Below, piece after piece: positions 47,733 through 58,819 of a stretch of 64,000 bases of DNA. The stretch is from positions 15,689,207-15,753,206 of the forward strand of contig CM055111.1 of the NCBI GenBank assembly GCA_029204225.1, read 5' to 3'. The notes beneath the pieces are model-generated. The model worked only from the letters and a program-made list of their open reading frames with translations, made no database searches and was not told where the DNA came from. The position numbers were made by a program, and so were the translations under genes. How positions within the stretch are numbered: position 1 is the stretch's first letter; every line of letters begins with the position of its first letter. Source of the DNA: Diphasiastrum complanatum (taxonomy: Eukaryota > Streptophyta > Lycopodiopsida > Lycopodiales > Lycopodiaceae).

Positions 47733-49873
47733 CTTGGATCTATATGCTATCTTCTAAAGCCATGGTTTATGATGTTTTGCTTACATTCAAAGCTTATGTA
47801 GAAAAGCAGTTTTCTTTCAAGTTGAAAGCTTTGAGAAGTGATAGTGGAGGTGAATATACTTCAATAAGTTTAAAGACTTTTGTGAGAGAGAGGAAATACA
47901 AAGACAATTTTCTTGTTTATATACTCCTCAACAAAATGGAGTTGCGGAGAGAAAAAATAGAACTTTGTGTGAATGTGCAAAAGCCATTAAGCTAGAAGCT
48001 TCTCTACCTAAAGAATTTTTGGGAGAAGCAGTTGCATGTGCAAATTATCTTTGTAATAGGCTTCCTAATCTTGCAATAGAAGGAAGAACACCATTTGAGA
48101 TTTTGTATAAGAAAAAGCCTAAGATTGATCATCTTAGGATATTTGGCTGTGTATGCTTTGTGCATGTACCTATATAGACTAGGAAAAAGGAAGATCCTAG
48201 TGCTGTTAAACGAATTTCTGTAGGATATGCATCTATTAAAAAAGCATATAAAGTATATCTTCCCTCTACTGACAAAAATGTTGTTAGTAGAGATGTGATC
48301 TTTCATGAAGATCATAAGTTTAACTTGGATGAAGCACAGGTCAAGGAGTCTCATGCAAGATCTACAATTATCAATCTTGATGCTGCTCAAGAAGTGGTGA
48401 GGCCGAGGCTTGAGGAGGAGCAACTTCAAGCACCTACACAAAGAATATCTACAAGAGAGAGATCTGAGCCAAGAAGGCTCACATATGATGTGGAAGTAGG
48501 GCAAGTGGAAGGTGAAACTTCCTATCATGCTCTCTTTATATCAGATGAAGAGCCTAAAGATGTCCAAGAAGCACTTCAATTCAAGAAGTGGGTTGAAGCA
48601 ATGACCCAAGAGTTTGAAGCCTTGATGTCAAACAACGCATGAGAGCTTGTGGAGCCACCAAACAACATGCATGTGATTAGATGTAAGTGAGTTTTCAGAA
48701 TCAAGTATAATAATGATGGATCTATCAATAAGTATAAAGCAAGACTTTGTGGTAAAGGTTACTCACAAATCATAGGTCTTGACTATGAAGACACCTTATG
48801 CAAGGCCCAACGCCTATCTCATATCACTCAGTTAGTGCATATGACCCCTCTTTGTATATTAAGTTTGTAGATAACTTTGTAATTATTCTTCTCATCTATG
48901 TAGATGATATCATTCTTTGTGGAAATAATGAGAAGCTAGTTGAAGAAACTAAGCATGCACTTGGTAGTGAGTTTAAGATGCAGGACTTAGGAGTTCTTCA
49001 CTATATTCTAGGCCTTGAAATAGATTTTTGCAAAGGTCATGCATTCATAAGCCAAAGTAGATATGCACTTTCCATGCTCAAGAAATTCCAAATGGAAAAC
49101 TGTAAAGGCATAGATACACCAATGGAGCACATTGTAAAAGTTCCTATGAAACATGATGAAACATCACTCTATATAGGAGTCTTATTGGCTCACTTATATG
49201 GTTAACATTGACTAGGCCTGATCTAAGCTTTAGTGTGCATAAGCTAAGTCAACACATACAGGATCCAAAGTTATATCATTGAAAGATGGCTAAAAGAATC
49301 TTGAGGTATATATCTTCTACCTTAGATTATGGATTATTCTACAAGGGAGAAGATCTGACTTTGATTGCTTTTTCAGATTCAGATTTTGCAGGAGATAGGT
49401 TGGATAGAAAATCCACAAGTGCTTAGACAATTTTTCTAGGAGGGAATCTAGTTTCTTGGTTATCAAAGAAGCAAGCAACCATATCCTTATCATCCCGTGA
49501 AGCTGAATACAAATCTCTTACAACCACAACAAAGGAGGTTTTATGGATCAAAAGGCTACTTTTGGAGCTAAAGTGTTATGGAGATGAAGACCTTTCAATT
49601 ATCAAGAATGGTAACATCTCGGCTTAGGCTCTTGCAAATAATCATGTGTTCCATGCAAGGAGCAAACACATCGAGGTAGCTCATCATTTCGTAAGAGAAA
49701 AAGTCATTGGGAGAGAGATCGTATTGGAGCTTGTTGGATCTTCAAATTGTGCTGCAGATCTTCTCGCCAAGCCATTACTCAATAATGTCTTTATCAAGAT
49801 GAGGTCTAATGTTGGCCTAATTTCAAAGTCTATATTGGATATGAACATATATATTAAGGAGTGTGAAGATTAG
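47733..49873 (+). pseudogene. Copia I integrase-RT-RNase H
   Basis: Reads (T)WIYMLSSKAMVYDVLL, RSDSGGEY, then the frame breaks; 47965 onward reads CECAKAIKLEASLP and LRIFGCVCFVHVP. RT starts near 48590 but a deletion near 48800 joins GLDYEDT to the region before YVDD, losing the palm start. LLIYVDDIILCG is intact near 48890. After 49205 stops and frameshifts run through RNase H, with ARSKHIEVAHHFVRE near 49650. Non-functional. Confidence 0.85.
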
Positions 49874-50591
49874 TAAAATAATATCTTCCTATCTTGAGTT
49901 TTGGGGCCATGACCATATTATTTCCATTGTAAACTTTGTTTGTACATAAAGGTATGTGAACTGAGCACATAACCTTCTAGAATAGGTCGAGTTTGAGTTA
50001 GGTAGATTCAAATTTGATGTCATGCAAAAGTTTAGATAACATGCAATGTCATTCAGTATGCATGCAAGCCACATGCAATCAGTGCTTGCAACATGCAAAG
50101 TGGTTTCCGTGATCTACACATGACTAGGCAATTTTATGAGTTGACATGCAGTACATGCAATATACATGCATGCAGTTACACATGTGGATTCTTGGTAGTT
50201 GAGTTAACTAAGTTAAGTGGACTTTCCATGCAACTCCATTGTTGGAATTCGAGCCACTTTGATGTAGGAAAACCTTGGCATGTTTTGCCATATTGTGAAT
50301 AATGAGATTTTGGTATTTTGGACTCATTCTCTCTCTACTCGAGTATTCTAGTGTTGATTTTCTCTCTCTACTTAAGAGCAGCCTGTTTTTCACATACTGA
50401 GCACTTAGAATTATTTCTGACATTCATTCCTCATAGTGAGAAGTTATTTTTTTCAGTCTGTTGTATGCCATTGTGCTCTTGCCTTAGATTTTTCAAGTAA
50501 TCTATTCTTTGATCAATCTTGTGCTTTCACAACACCTCAGTAAGAACCTGTAAGGTGTGTCGTGAAGTTCACACGTGCTAAAAACTTCACA
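49862..50591 (+). repeat. 3' LTR of I
   Basis: 730 bp with 7-bp inverted ends TGTGAAG/CTTCACA, just after the purine-rich TATTAAGGAG. Between 50021 and 50232 it carries ten CATGCA motifs. Confidence 0.75.
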
Positions 50592-51811
50592 ATATGTTGT
50601 AGATCGGCTTCTGGATGATTGGAATCAATTGGTTCACAACTTATTTCACCCACCTACTAAGCAAACAAACAATTGCAATGCCACTACAAGTCTCCAACAA
50701 ATTTCCAGGCCCAAAGCAACTCCTACTCTTCCTCCTCCCAAAGAAGTCCAAAAAGGCCTTCAGTCCAGCTCAAGAAGACTGTGAACAATGCATTGATCTT
50801 AAGAGCATCATCATCATCCGTTGTCGTACTTCGAAACTCTAGTGGGCATGGGCGTGCTACTCAGGTGCCCACTTCTTAGACATTATGAAGAACATCAATT
50901 ATAAAGCATTTGCTATTGATGCTTGTAAAAAGAATTTTTGGGTAAAATTTATGGTGAGGTAATAGGCAGACCCATAGTTTGTCGAATTCCTACATCAAGG
51001 ATCTGGAAGAAACAGACGAGGTGCCAGCTATTGAGCCCAAAAGAGGCCAAAAAAAGATTCATAGTCAGATAGAATTATCAAGCTCATAGGGAAAAGGATG
51101 CGAGCAGTCTACGACGTTGATCAACATTAACAAATCATCAAAGCCAAATAAGTGAAGTGCAATTGTGGCCACTAATTAGCAACGCAGTAAGCGGCTCAAA
51201 CGTTCTCTTTTATAGGTTGTCACCTTTGTGCTGCATGGATTTACATAAGGGCTTACTAAGCTGATGCATCCTCAACTCAAGTAAAGTGAGACACTGGAAG
51301 TAGAGGCAAATTGCACTTGACCTACATTTTGAAGATATGTATTGCTGCAACCACTTAGTTTTTTTTTATCAGACAACTTTTGTTGTTAACATTCTCTGCT
51401 AATAAACACCTTCGACTATTAACGTGTTTTTTTAATCAGACAGCTTTTGTTGTTAACATTCTCTGCCAATAAACACCTTCGACTAATGATGAAGAGGACA
51501 TAATTAGGCTATGCACTTTCTCATGTGTACCAAACTCCACTGAACTCTGTTCAACTCTCTCAATTTCCTCTCTATCTCTCATTGTCGCATGTACCCTATC
51601 CCAATATCCTCTCTTAGCAGCATATCTACAGCTCATTCTTCTAACCTTGGCTGATTATGACTCCTTTTCAGGGGTCCTATACGATGGATGGCTACACACC
51701 TCTATAGGTGCAACATATGCAACATATATCAAATCTATTCCCTAAAATGATTCTCTAGCTTGCACCAGCGTACAAACCATCTCAAAATTCTTAAAACTGG
51801 GCATTGGATCC
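50592..51811. other. Flank, mostly unrecognised
   Basis: No recognised gene. A 67-bp duplication lies at 51368-51490. Near 51740-51816 the minus strand continues an ORF that lies beyond element F (see 57615-58245). Confidence 0.45.
51368..51490. repeat. 67-bp tandem duplication
   Basis: 'atcagacaacttttgttgtt' at 51368 recurs with one change at 51435. Both units end in 'aaacaccttcgacta'. Confidence 0.85.
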
Positions 51812-51816
51812 AATGG

Positions 51817-52553
51817 TGTTGAATTTCACACGTGTGGACTGTCCACTACATGTACTTGTGATCTCCTAAGGTGTGTAGATGCACCAAGATCAAGACTAGA
51901 TTGAGATTCAAGATCAATCTTGAATCCTATGGCAAAAACACACTACTACATGCATTCAATCACTTCCAACTCTCACTCACACGTGTGGGAAGTATTCAAA
52001 AAATAATCTAAGTAAAAACAAGTTGCTCTCCTCGGGTAGAGAGAGAAAATGCATCAAGAGCTCTCGGGTAGAGAGAGAAAGCTAGAAATCCAATAACTCA
52101 CAAAATCCATGAAATCACCAAATCAATTGCATTCAAAATGAGGAGTACAATGATACTAGTAGGTCCACGAGCTACCACTATGCTTAACTATGATTGGACC
52201 ATATTTTGTCACCTCTTGATCCTATTGGATCATTGATCTATGCACCTCTTAATTCTATTGGACTATATTCAAGCACACCTCAATTTCCTATTGGACCTCA
52301 CAAGGTTCCATCTCTAAATCCTATTGGACCTCTTGGAATTCATCAAACAAAAACTTTACACTTGTCTACACTCTAATTAGCAAGTGTTCAGCCTCTTACT
52401 CTATTTTGGCTCAATAGTGGCATTACAAGTGGAAATGCATAATTTGCCATCTATGCCAAATTTATTCCTATCAACATCCTACACCTAGATGCTTGATGTA
52501 AAAAACATAAGACCCCTATATCTAACATAGATAATCTTTTTCAATTCTTCACA
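51817..52553 (-). repeat. 3' LTR of F
   Basis: 737 bp, same length as its partner and as the 5' LTR of D. CACACGTGTG at 51827 and 51978. Confidence 0.93.
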
Positions 52554-52571
52554 CTCCTCCTAAAAAATTAT

Positions 52572-53658
52572 CTATGAAGATTTGAGCATTGATCTTGATA
52601 TAACTCCAAGATTAGATCTATGCTTGATGAAAGCACTTTTGCTCAAAGGCTTGGTGAGTAGATCGGCAATACAAGAGGACGAGCTGACATGCTCCAAGTA
52701 GATTTCTCTTCCAATAAGCTTTTCTCTCACAAAATGGTGTGCCACTTCTATGTGCTTGCTTCTTGCATGAAATATGGGATTATTTGCAAGAGCTTGGGCC
52801 GAGATGTTATCACACTTGATCATTGGTAGATCATCCTCCTTGATGCACTTTAGTTCCATTAAAAACCTCTTGATCCAAAGCACTTCTTTGGTAGTTGTAG
52901 TGAGTGCTTTGTACTCGGCCTCACATGAAGAGAGAGATATAGTATCTTGCTTGAAAGCCAAGATATTAGATTGCCTCCAAGAAAGATAGTATATGCACTA
53001 ATAGACTTTCGATCCATCTTGTCACTTGCAAAGTCCGAATCTGAGTAGCCAATAATGGATAGATCTTCACTTTTATAGAGTAGACCATAATCACAAGATG
53101 AAGATACATATCTTAGAAACCTTCTTGGCCATCTTCCAATGATGGATCTTAGGAGGTTGCATAAATTGACTCAATTTGTGCACACAAAAGCTTAGATCGG
53201 GCCTAGTAATGGTAAGCCATCAAGGAGCCTACAAGACTCCTAAAAAGTGTGATGTCCTCAAAGGATCTTTCATCACCTTTATTAGGATCTTTTACAATTT
53301 GCTCCATTGGAGTATCTATGCTCTTAGAATTTTCCATATGGAATTTTTTCAACATAGAGCGAGCATATCTAGATTGGCATATAAAGACATGATTTTCATA
53401 AAAATCAATTTCTAGGCCTAAGATGATGAATCCTTGAGGTTGTTCCATATAGATCTCCTCCTCAAGATAACCATTTAGAAAAGCATTGGATACATCTAAT
53501 TGGAACACCTTCCACTTGAAAAAACAAGCAAGAGAAATAAGAATTCTTATTGTCACCATCTTTGCAATGGGTGAAAAGGTCTCCTCATAATCAAGACCAT
53601 GGATTTGAGCAAATCCTTTGGCACATAATCTTGCTTTATGCTTGTTGATGGTGCCAGC
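52572..53658 (-). pseudogene. Copia F RT/RNase H, deleted
   Basis: On the minus strand from 53658: INKHKARLCAKGF, DYEETFSPIAKMVTIRI, QLDVSNAFLNGYLEEEIYMEQPQGFI, then a direct jump to ILGLEIDFYENHVF. Relative to D and I, about 90 residues including YVDD are lost in frame. A frameshift follows near 53205. RNase H (52572-52961) is open with SLSSCEAEYKAL and ARSKHIEVAHHF. The polymerase active site is gone. Confidence 0.88.
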
Positions 53659-55036
53659 TTCATCCTCTAAAGTTCTCTCTCTCTCTAGAGTTCTTTATGT
53701 ACCTAAGCTTACCAAGAATCTTATTAGTGTTGGCCAATTGCTTGATAATGGCCTTGATGTAAAATTCAATGTTGATACTTGCACTATCAAGAAGAATGAT
53801 GAGATACTTGCATTAGGATCTAGATTTGGTGGCATCTATAAACTAGATCCAAATGAGTATGTGAATGCTTGTAATGTTGCTCTTGTGAACAAGCTCTCTA
53901 TGGAGGAATTATGGCATAGGAGGTTGGGACATCCCAACTACAAATCCATGCTCTCTATGATCAAAGAGTCCAAAGCTATTGGCTTGCCAAAGTCATTCTC
54001 CAAGAAGATCAAGCCTTGTGAGGCTTGTGCTATTGCTAAATCTCACAAAAAGCCATTTACAAGATCTTTTATCAAAAGCAAGCATCCTTTGGAGTTAATC
54101 CACTCGGATGTGCATTTCTCATCAACTACAAGCAAGGGAGGAGCCACTTGTTTTGTTACTTTCATTGATGATTACACAAGATTCACTTGGATATATCTTC
54201 TTGCTTCAAAATATATGGTGTTTGATCATTTCCTTATTTTCAAAGCTTATGTAGAGAAGCAATTCTCATTCAAGATTAAAGCTCTTAGAAGTGATGGAGG
54301 TGGTGAATATATCTCCAATAAATTTCAAGATTTTTGTGAGCTTGAAGGCATTAAAAGAGAGTTTTCTTGTGCCTACTCTCCATCTCAAAATGGAGTGGCC
54401 GAGAGAAAGAATAGATCTCTATGTGAATGTGCAAAATCTATGAGAATTGAGGCATCTTTGCCCAAAGATTTTTGGGGAGAAGCCATTAATTGTGCAAATT
54501 ATCTTTGCAATAGGCTCCCACATATAGCTCTTGGAGGAAAGTCACCATATGAAATCTTATTTTTGAAGAAGCCTGAGGTTGATCACCTTAGAGTTTTTGG
54601 ATGCTTATGCTTTGTCCATATTCCCTTGGAAACAAGGAAGAAGGAAGATCCTAGTGCATGCAAAGGGATCATGGTTGGATACTCATCCACCAAGGAGTCT
54701 TTATACTCTCTACTTCTCAAGTTATTGAAAGTAGAGATGTTGTCTTTCATGAAGATCAACACTCATCATTTGAAGAGGCCGAGATCAAGAAATATATGGA
54801 TGCATCATCAATTATTGATTTTGAAGACAATCATTATGTGATGGGGTCCAGATTTGAAGAAGACTCTCCTCGGATTTTTTCACCAAGAAGATCCATGAGA
54901 GATAGATCCGAGCCTAAGAGCCTCTCATATGTTGACAAAGGCAAACAAGTGGATCTTGATCCCACTAATTATGTTTTTTATGTCTCTCATGAAGAGCCAA
55001 AGAATGTACAAGAGGCACTCAATACCAAGGAGTGGT
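53659..55036 (+). pseudogene. Inverted protease-integrase-RT block of F
   Basis: Plus-strand reading SSKVLSLSRVLYVPKLTKNLISVG, integrase LWHRRLGH, RSDGGGEYIS and VAERKNRSLCE, then PRRSMRDRSEP and ending EALNTKEW. It matches D from about 28246 to 29614 almost base for base, including the part RLPHIALGGKSPYE that D has lost. The orientation is opposite to the rest of F. A 17-bp loss near 54692 shifts the frame; 54658-55038 carries the rest. Confidence 0.92.
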
Positions 55037-56121
55037 AGGGAATGTTCCCTATGCCTTCAATAGGACATTCAAAATCATTTGCAGTGTATATTGATTTCTT
55101 CACCCCATCATAAGGTGCAATAGAAGAGAAAGAGTCCTTGGAGCTACACATATGTGAAGAGGCTCCACTATCAATATACCATAGGCCGTCCTTCTTGAAA
55201 GGAGTAGATGAGAAACTAGAGACCATCAGAGATCCCTCTCCATCACTTGCAATAGTGTCTTCCTTCTCATTGGTAATATTGGCTTGCTTGAGTTGATTCT
55301 TCTTTTTGAAGCAATTGGTGGCATAATGACCTTTCTTTCCACAATAAAAGCACTTGATCTTCTTCTTCTTCTTGAGCTTGGATGATGAAGCATTAGAGGA
55401 ATCATCTTCCTCCTAATCTTTGTCTTTGGATTTGACTTTGTCCTTGCTTGAGGATTGTTGATGTTGGTTCTTGCTCCTCTCTTTGTGCTTATCCTTGGCA
55501 AAGAGAGCTTTGCCATCATTATGAGTGAGAGAAAGCTTGTCCATCCTCAAGAGCTTGTACTCTTGTCTTGATTCTTCTGAAATTAGCACACTTTGGAGAG
55601 CTTCCAAACTTGGTAGCTCCTCCTTAATGGCATAGGATTGAACAAGGTTATCAAACTCACTTCTCAAGCCATTGAGAATGACTTGAACTAGCTCATTTTG
55701 ATTGATGGAATCACCAATGCAAGCAAGATCTCTATGAATATCTTTTACTCTCAAAACATAACTAGATGCACTCTCATCACTCTTTTGGCTACTTAAGATC
55801 TGATTCCTAGGAGTGAGAAGCCTAGAGGTATTCTTAGCCTCATAGATAGTCTTGAGACAATCCCAAGCTTCTTTGGCTGTTGTACAAGTACCTATCTCCC
55901 TCAATATCTCATTAGAGACATTCATCTTGGAGAGCCATCCCAGCTCTCTTTTTGTATTTTTGAACCTCTTGAAGAACTTGTGGTTCTTCTTCAAGTCCAA
56001 GAACTATGTCCATCACATCTTGAAGGATCAAGATGGACTCCATCCTCATTTTCCAAAATGAATAATTTGAAGTGGTCAATCTTTCACTTGGTTCCAACAA
56101 GGATGAACCCATTGAAGACAT
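55037..56121 (-). pseudogene. Copia F gag and start of protease
   Basis: ATG 56121 starts MSSMGSSLLEPSERLTTSNYSF. An 8-bp loss near 55927 relative to D shifts the frame. The next frame holds EAWDCLKTIYEAKN and VQVILNGLRSEFDN, with a TAG in the basic segment near 55414. The zinc knuckle region (KCFYCGKKGH) lies near 55330. Protease WYIDSGASSHM lies near 55160, and the reading stops being D-like at GIGNIP, the inversion breakpoint. Confidence 0.87.
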
Positions 56122-56865
56122 TTGAAGTGAAGAAAACTCAAATGATGAACAATAAATGTTGTTACACACTTTCAATAGGATCCAATAATTGAGTACTATC
56201 TCCTCCTATGAAAGATCTTACAACAGTTTGTGAATTGATTCTCACTAGCTACTCAAATCTCTCTAAAACAAGATCTATTTCACATCAAATGATGGAGTAT
56301 AGGCAAAGTTAGGATCTAACACTCTTAGCACGTGTGAAATACACTAAGAAACCAAATTTGACTGAAATACAATGATATTGCATGAAACAAAATGGCTAAG
56401 ATCTCAAAACAGTGCCTAGATCACATATAGATGAGATTGGCAAGCATACAACTGTGATTTTGGATCAACCAAGCAATCTCTTGACCAAACCAAATGTGTC
56501 CACCCAGGTCTAGGTGCCCTACCTAACCCTCTTCAAAATCTTATAACTTTTGATTGGCACAACCAAATGGAATGAAACTGATTGCAACATAAACTAGACA
56601 AAAATAGCTTCAAAACAAGCTATCAAGCAAGATAAATGGATCAAACATGAGAGAGAACTTCCAAACTGAATTTGGATGCTCCTCACACGTGTCTGAGCAC
56701 CTGATTCCGTACAGTACCAGGTCAGACCCAATCAATGTCCTTTTGATCTCTTTTGATCCAAGATTGAACACGATAGCTAGGAAAATGGGCCTTGACAACT
56801 TCTAGCTCAAGATTGATGAAAATTTTTCAATTAGATGGATCAAAATGCATGGTAACCTTAGGTAG

Positions 56866-56877
56866 GCTCTGATACCA
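56866..56877 (-). promoter_or_regulatory. Primer binding site of F
   Basis: Sense-strand TGGTATCAGAGC abuts the 5' LTR, as in D. Confidence 0.9.
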
Positions 56878-57614
56878 TGTTGAATTTCACACGTGTGGAC
56901 TATCCACTACATGTACTTGTGATCTCCTAAGGTGTGTAGATGCACCAAGATCAAGACTAGATTGAGATTCAAGATCAATCTTGAATCCTATGGCAAAAAC
57001 ACACTACTACATGCATTCAATCACTTCCAACTCTCACTCACACATGTGGGAAGTATTCAAAAAATAATCTAAGTAAAAACAAGCTGCTCTCCTCGGGTAG
57101 AGAGAGAAAATGCATCAAGAGCTCTCGGGTAGAGAGAGAAAGCTAGAAATCCAATAACTCACAAAATCCATGAAATCACCAAATCAATTGCATTCAAAAT
57201 GAGGAGTACAATGATACTAGTAGGTCCACGAGCTACCACTATGCTTAACTATGATTGGACCATATTTTGTCACCTCTTGATCCTATTGGACCATTGATCT
57301 ATGCACCTCTTAATTCTATTGGACTATATTCAAGCACACCTCAATTTCCTATTGGACCTCACAAGGTTCCACCTCTAAATCCTATTGGACCTCTTGGAAT
57401 TCATCAAACAAAAACTTTACACTTGTCTACACTTTAATTAGCAAGTGTTTAGCCTCTTACTCTATTTTGGCTCAATAGTGGCATTACAAGTGGAAATGTA
57501 TAATTTGCCATCTATGCCAAATTTATTCCTATCAACATCCTACACCTAGATGCTTGATGTAAAAAACATAAGACCCCTATATCTAACATAGATAATCTTT
57601 TTCAATTCTTCACA
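56878..57614 (-). repeat. 5' LTR of F
   Basis: 737 bp. One palindrome is kept (56888-56897); the second is changed by a CG-to-CA transition (near 57041), as expected from loss of methylated C. Confidence 0.93.
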
Positions 57615-58245
57615 AATGGGTTAGACAAAGTTGCAGCTGCATCCAAATACGATGTCAAACAAATCCACACACCTATTTGTAGACCTCTTGTCGAAGAACT
57701 GACATCTATGATGGACCCAGTTTCGAATGCACTCAACTGGACATCCTCATGTAAATCCAACTCTCCTACTAACATACCAACATCTATCACAATATGTGTC
57801 TCATCGGAACTCTTTCAAATATGATGGAATCAACTCCATCGCTACTAACCACATCATGCACCTGCTCCAACTCATGAGAAAGAAGCCTCCTCTTTGTTTT
57901 ACTCATTTGCTCTAATGTATTCCTCCTCTCTGTTCTAGACTCTAACTCCGACGTCCTACATATGAGATCTCTATGAACATAATTAAGGGTGACAATCTCT
58001 CCTAAATTACTCCTAAAACCAACATCACCAATGGGCATATGTTCGATGCTATGCAAGTTTGAAACCAAAATTGCAGTCGAACATGTCGCCTCCACATCAA
58101 CACGGACGACAGGTGCGGATGATAATGCCCTTTGCACCACATTGCTTTTTCTATTCAACCTCCTCCTCTTTGCGGACCTGCTCTCACCCTTTAGAGTAAT
58201 GTACGTCCTCACACACTCAAGGTTTGTCCATGCTCTACTGTACAT
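57615..58245 (-). pseudogene. Unrecognised ORF split by element F
   Basis: 152 codons from 58245 to 57787 (MYSRAWTNLECVRTYITLKG, later RSAKRRRLNRKSN and RLLSHELEQVHDVV), then a second frame (SSDETHIVIDVGMLVGELDLHED) to 57615, where F starts. If F and one AATGG copy are removed, the second frame continues for about 23 more codons at 51816-51740 (NPLDPMPSFKNFEMVCTLVQ) to a stop. The two frames overlap near 57800, so a frameshift or an intron must be assumed. The family is not recognised; it could be host or transposon protein. Confidence 0.4.
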
Positions 58246-58415
58246 ATAATTTTCACTTTTTCAGAAACAAAAACCTCTGGAATTGAAACACAAATTATTA
58301 GATTTGTTGTAAATTATTTTGAAAATAACAAGACAATTGCTGAGAAACATATAATCAAAAAAATGTTGAATATATGCACTATTTGATTAAGGGTATTATA
58401 GCTATTTGTAGAGGT

Positions 58416-58528
58416 AGGTGATCAACCGAATGTTCGAGGTAAGTGATCAGCTGAATATTTGCGGTAAGTGATCAGTCAAATGTCTGTGATAAGTGATCAG
58501 CCGAATGTCTGTGATAAGTGATGATTTG
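58416..58528. repeat. 25-bp minisatellite
   Basis: Units AAGTGATCAGCCGAATGTCT plus five bases at 58416, 58441, 58466 and 58491, with a partial fifth. Two more units lie at about 58758-58807 and a partial one runs into the LTR of J, so the array was longer or was split. Confidence 0.9.
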
Positions 58529-58592
58529 TCTATGTTGCTTGTGAATACTTTTTGAGACAATTACTCTCATTCAGTTCATCATGCCAGAAAAA

Positions 58593-58727
58593 CTAATAAA
58601 TGGGTACACTAATAAAATGTACACTATCTAAACATCAAATGTTCCTACATCACACCTGGCTAATAAATGGGTACACTAATAAATGTACATTATCTGAACA
58701 TCAAATGTTCTCGCGTCACACCTGGCT
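58593..58727. repeat. 67-bp tandem duplication
   Basis: 'ctaataaatgggtacactaa' starts at 58593 and 58660. Units end 'cacacctgg'. It lies between the two parts of the 25-bp array. Confidence 0.88.
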
Positions 58728-58819
58728 AATAGTTAAGCAGTATGTTGCTTGGTGTGAGGCATGATTAGCCCAATGTCTACGGTAAGTGATCAACCGAATG
58801 TCTATGGTAAGGAATCGGC

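Larger units (their letters stand above)
47733..50591 (+). mobile_element. Copia element I, 5'-truncated, relative of D
   Basis: Plus-strand copia from integrase through RNase H to a 730-bp 3' LTR with inverted ends TGTGAAG and CTTCACA. It begins within the integrase core at the H LTR border. The protein is close to D and F, but the LTR is largely different apart from its ends. Confidence 0.82.
51812..57619 (-). mobile_element. Copia element F with internal inversion
   Basis: Minus-strand member of D's family. 737-bp LTRs at 51817-52553 and 56878-57614, duplication AATGG at 51812-51816 and 57615-57619, primer site and polypurine tract in place. The LTRs differ at about nine sites by eye. Internally, gag and early protease (55037-56121) and late RT/RNase H (52572-53658) read on the minus strand, but 53659-55036 (late protease, integrase, early RT) reads on the plus strand. 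F cannot make a normal polyprotein. Confidence 0.92.
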
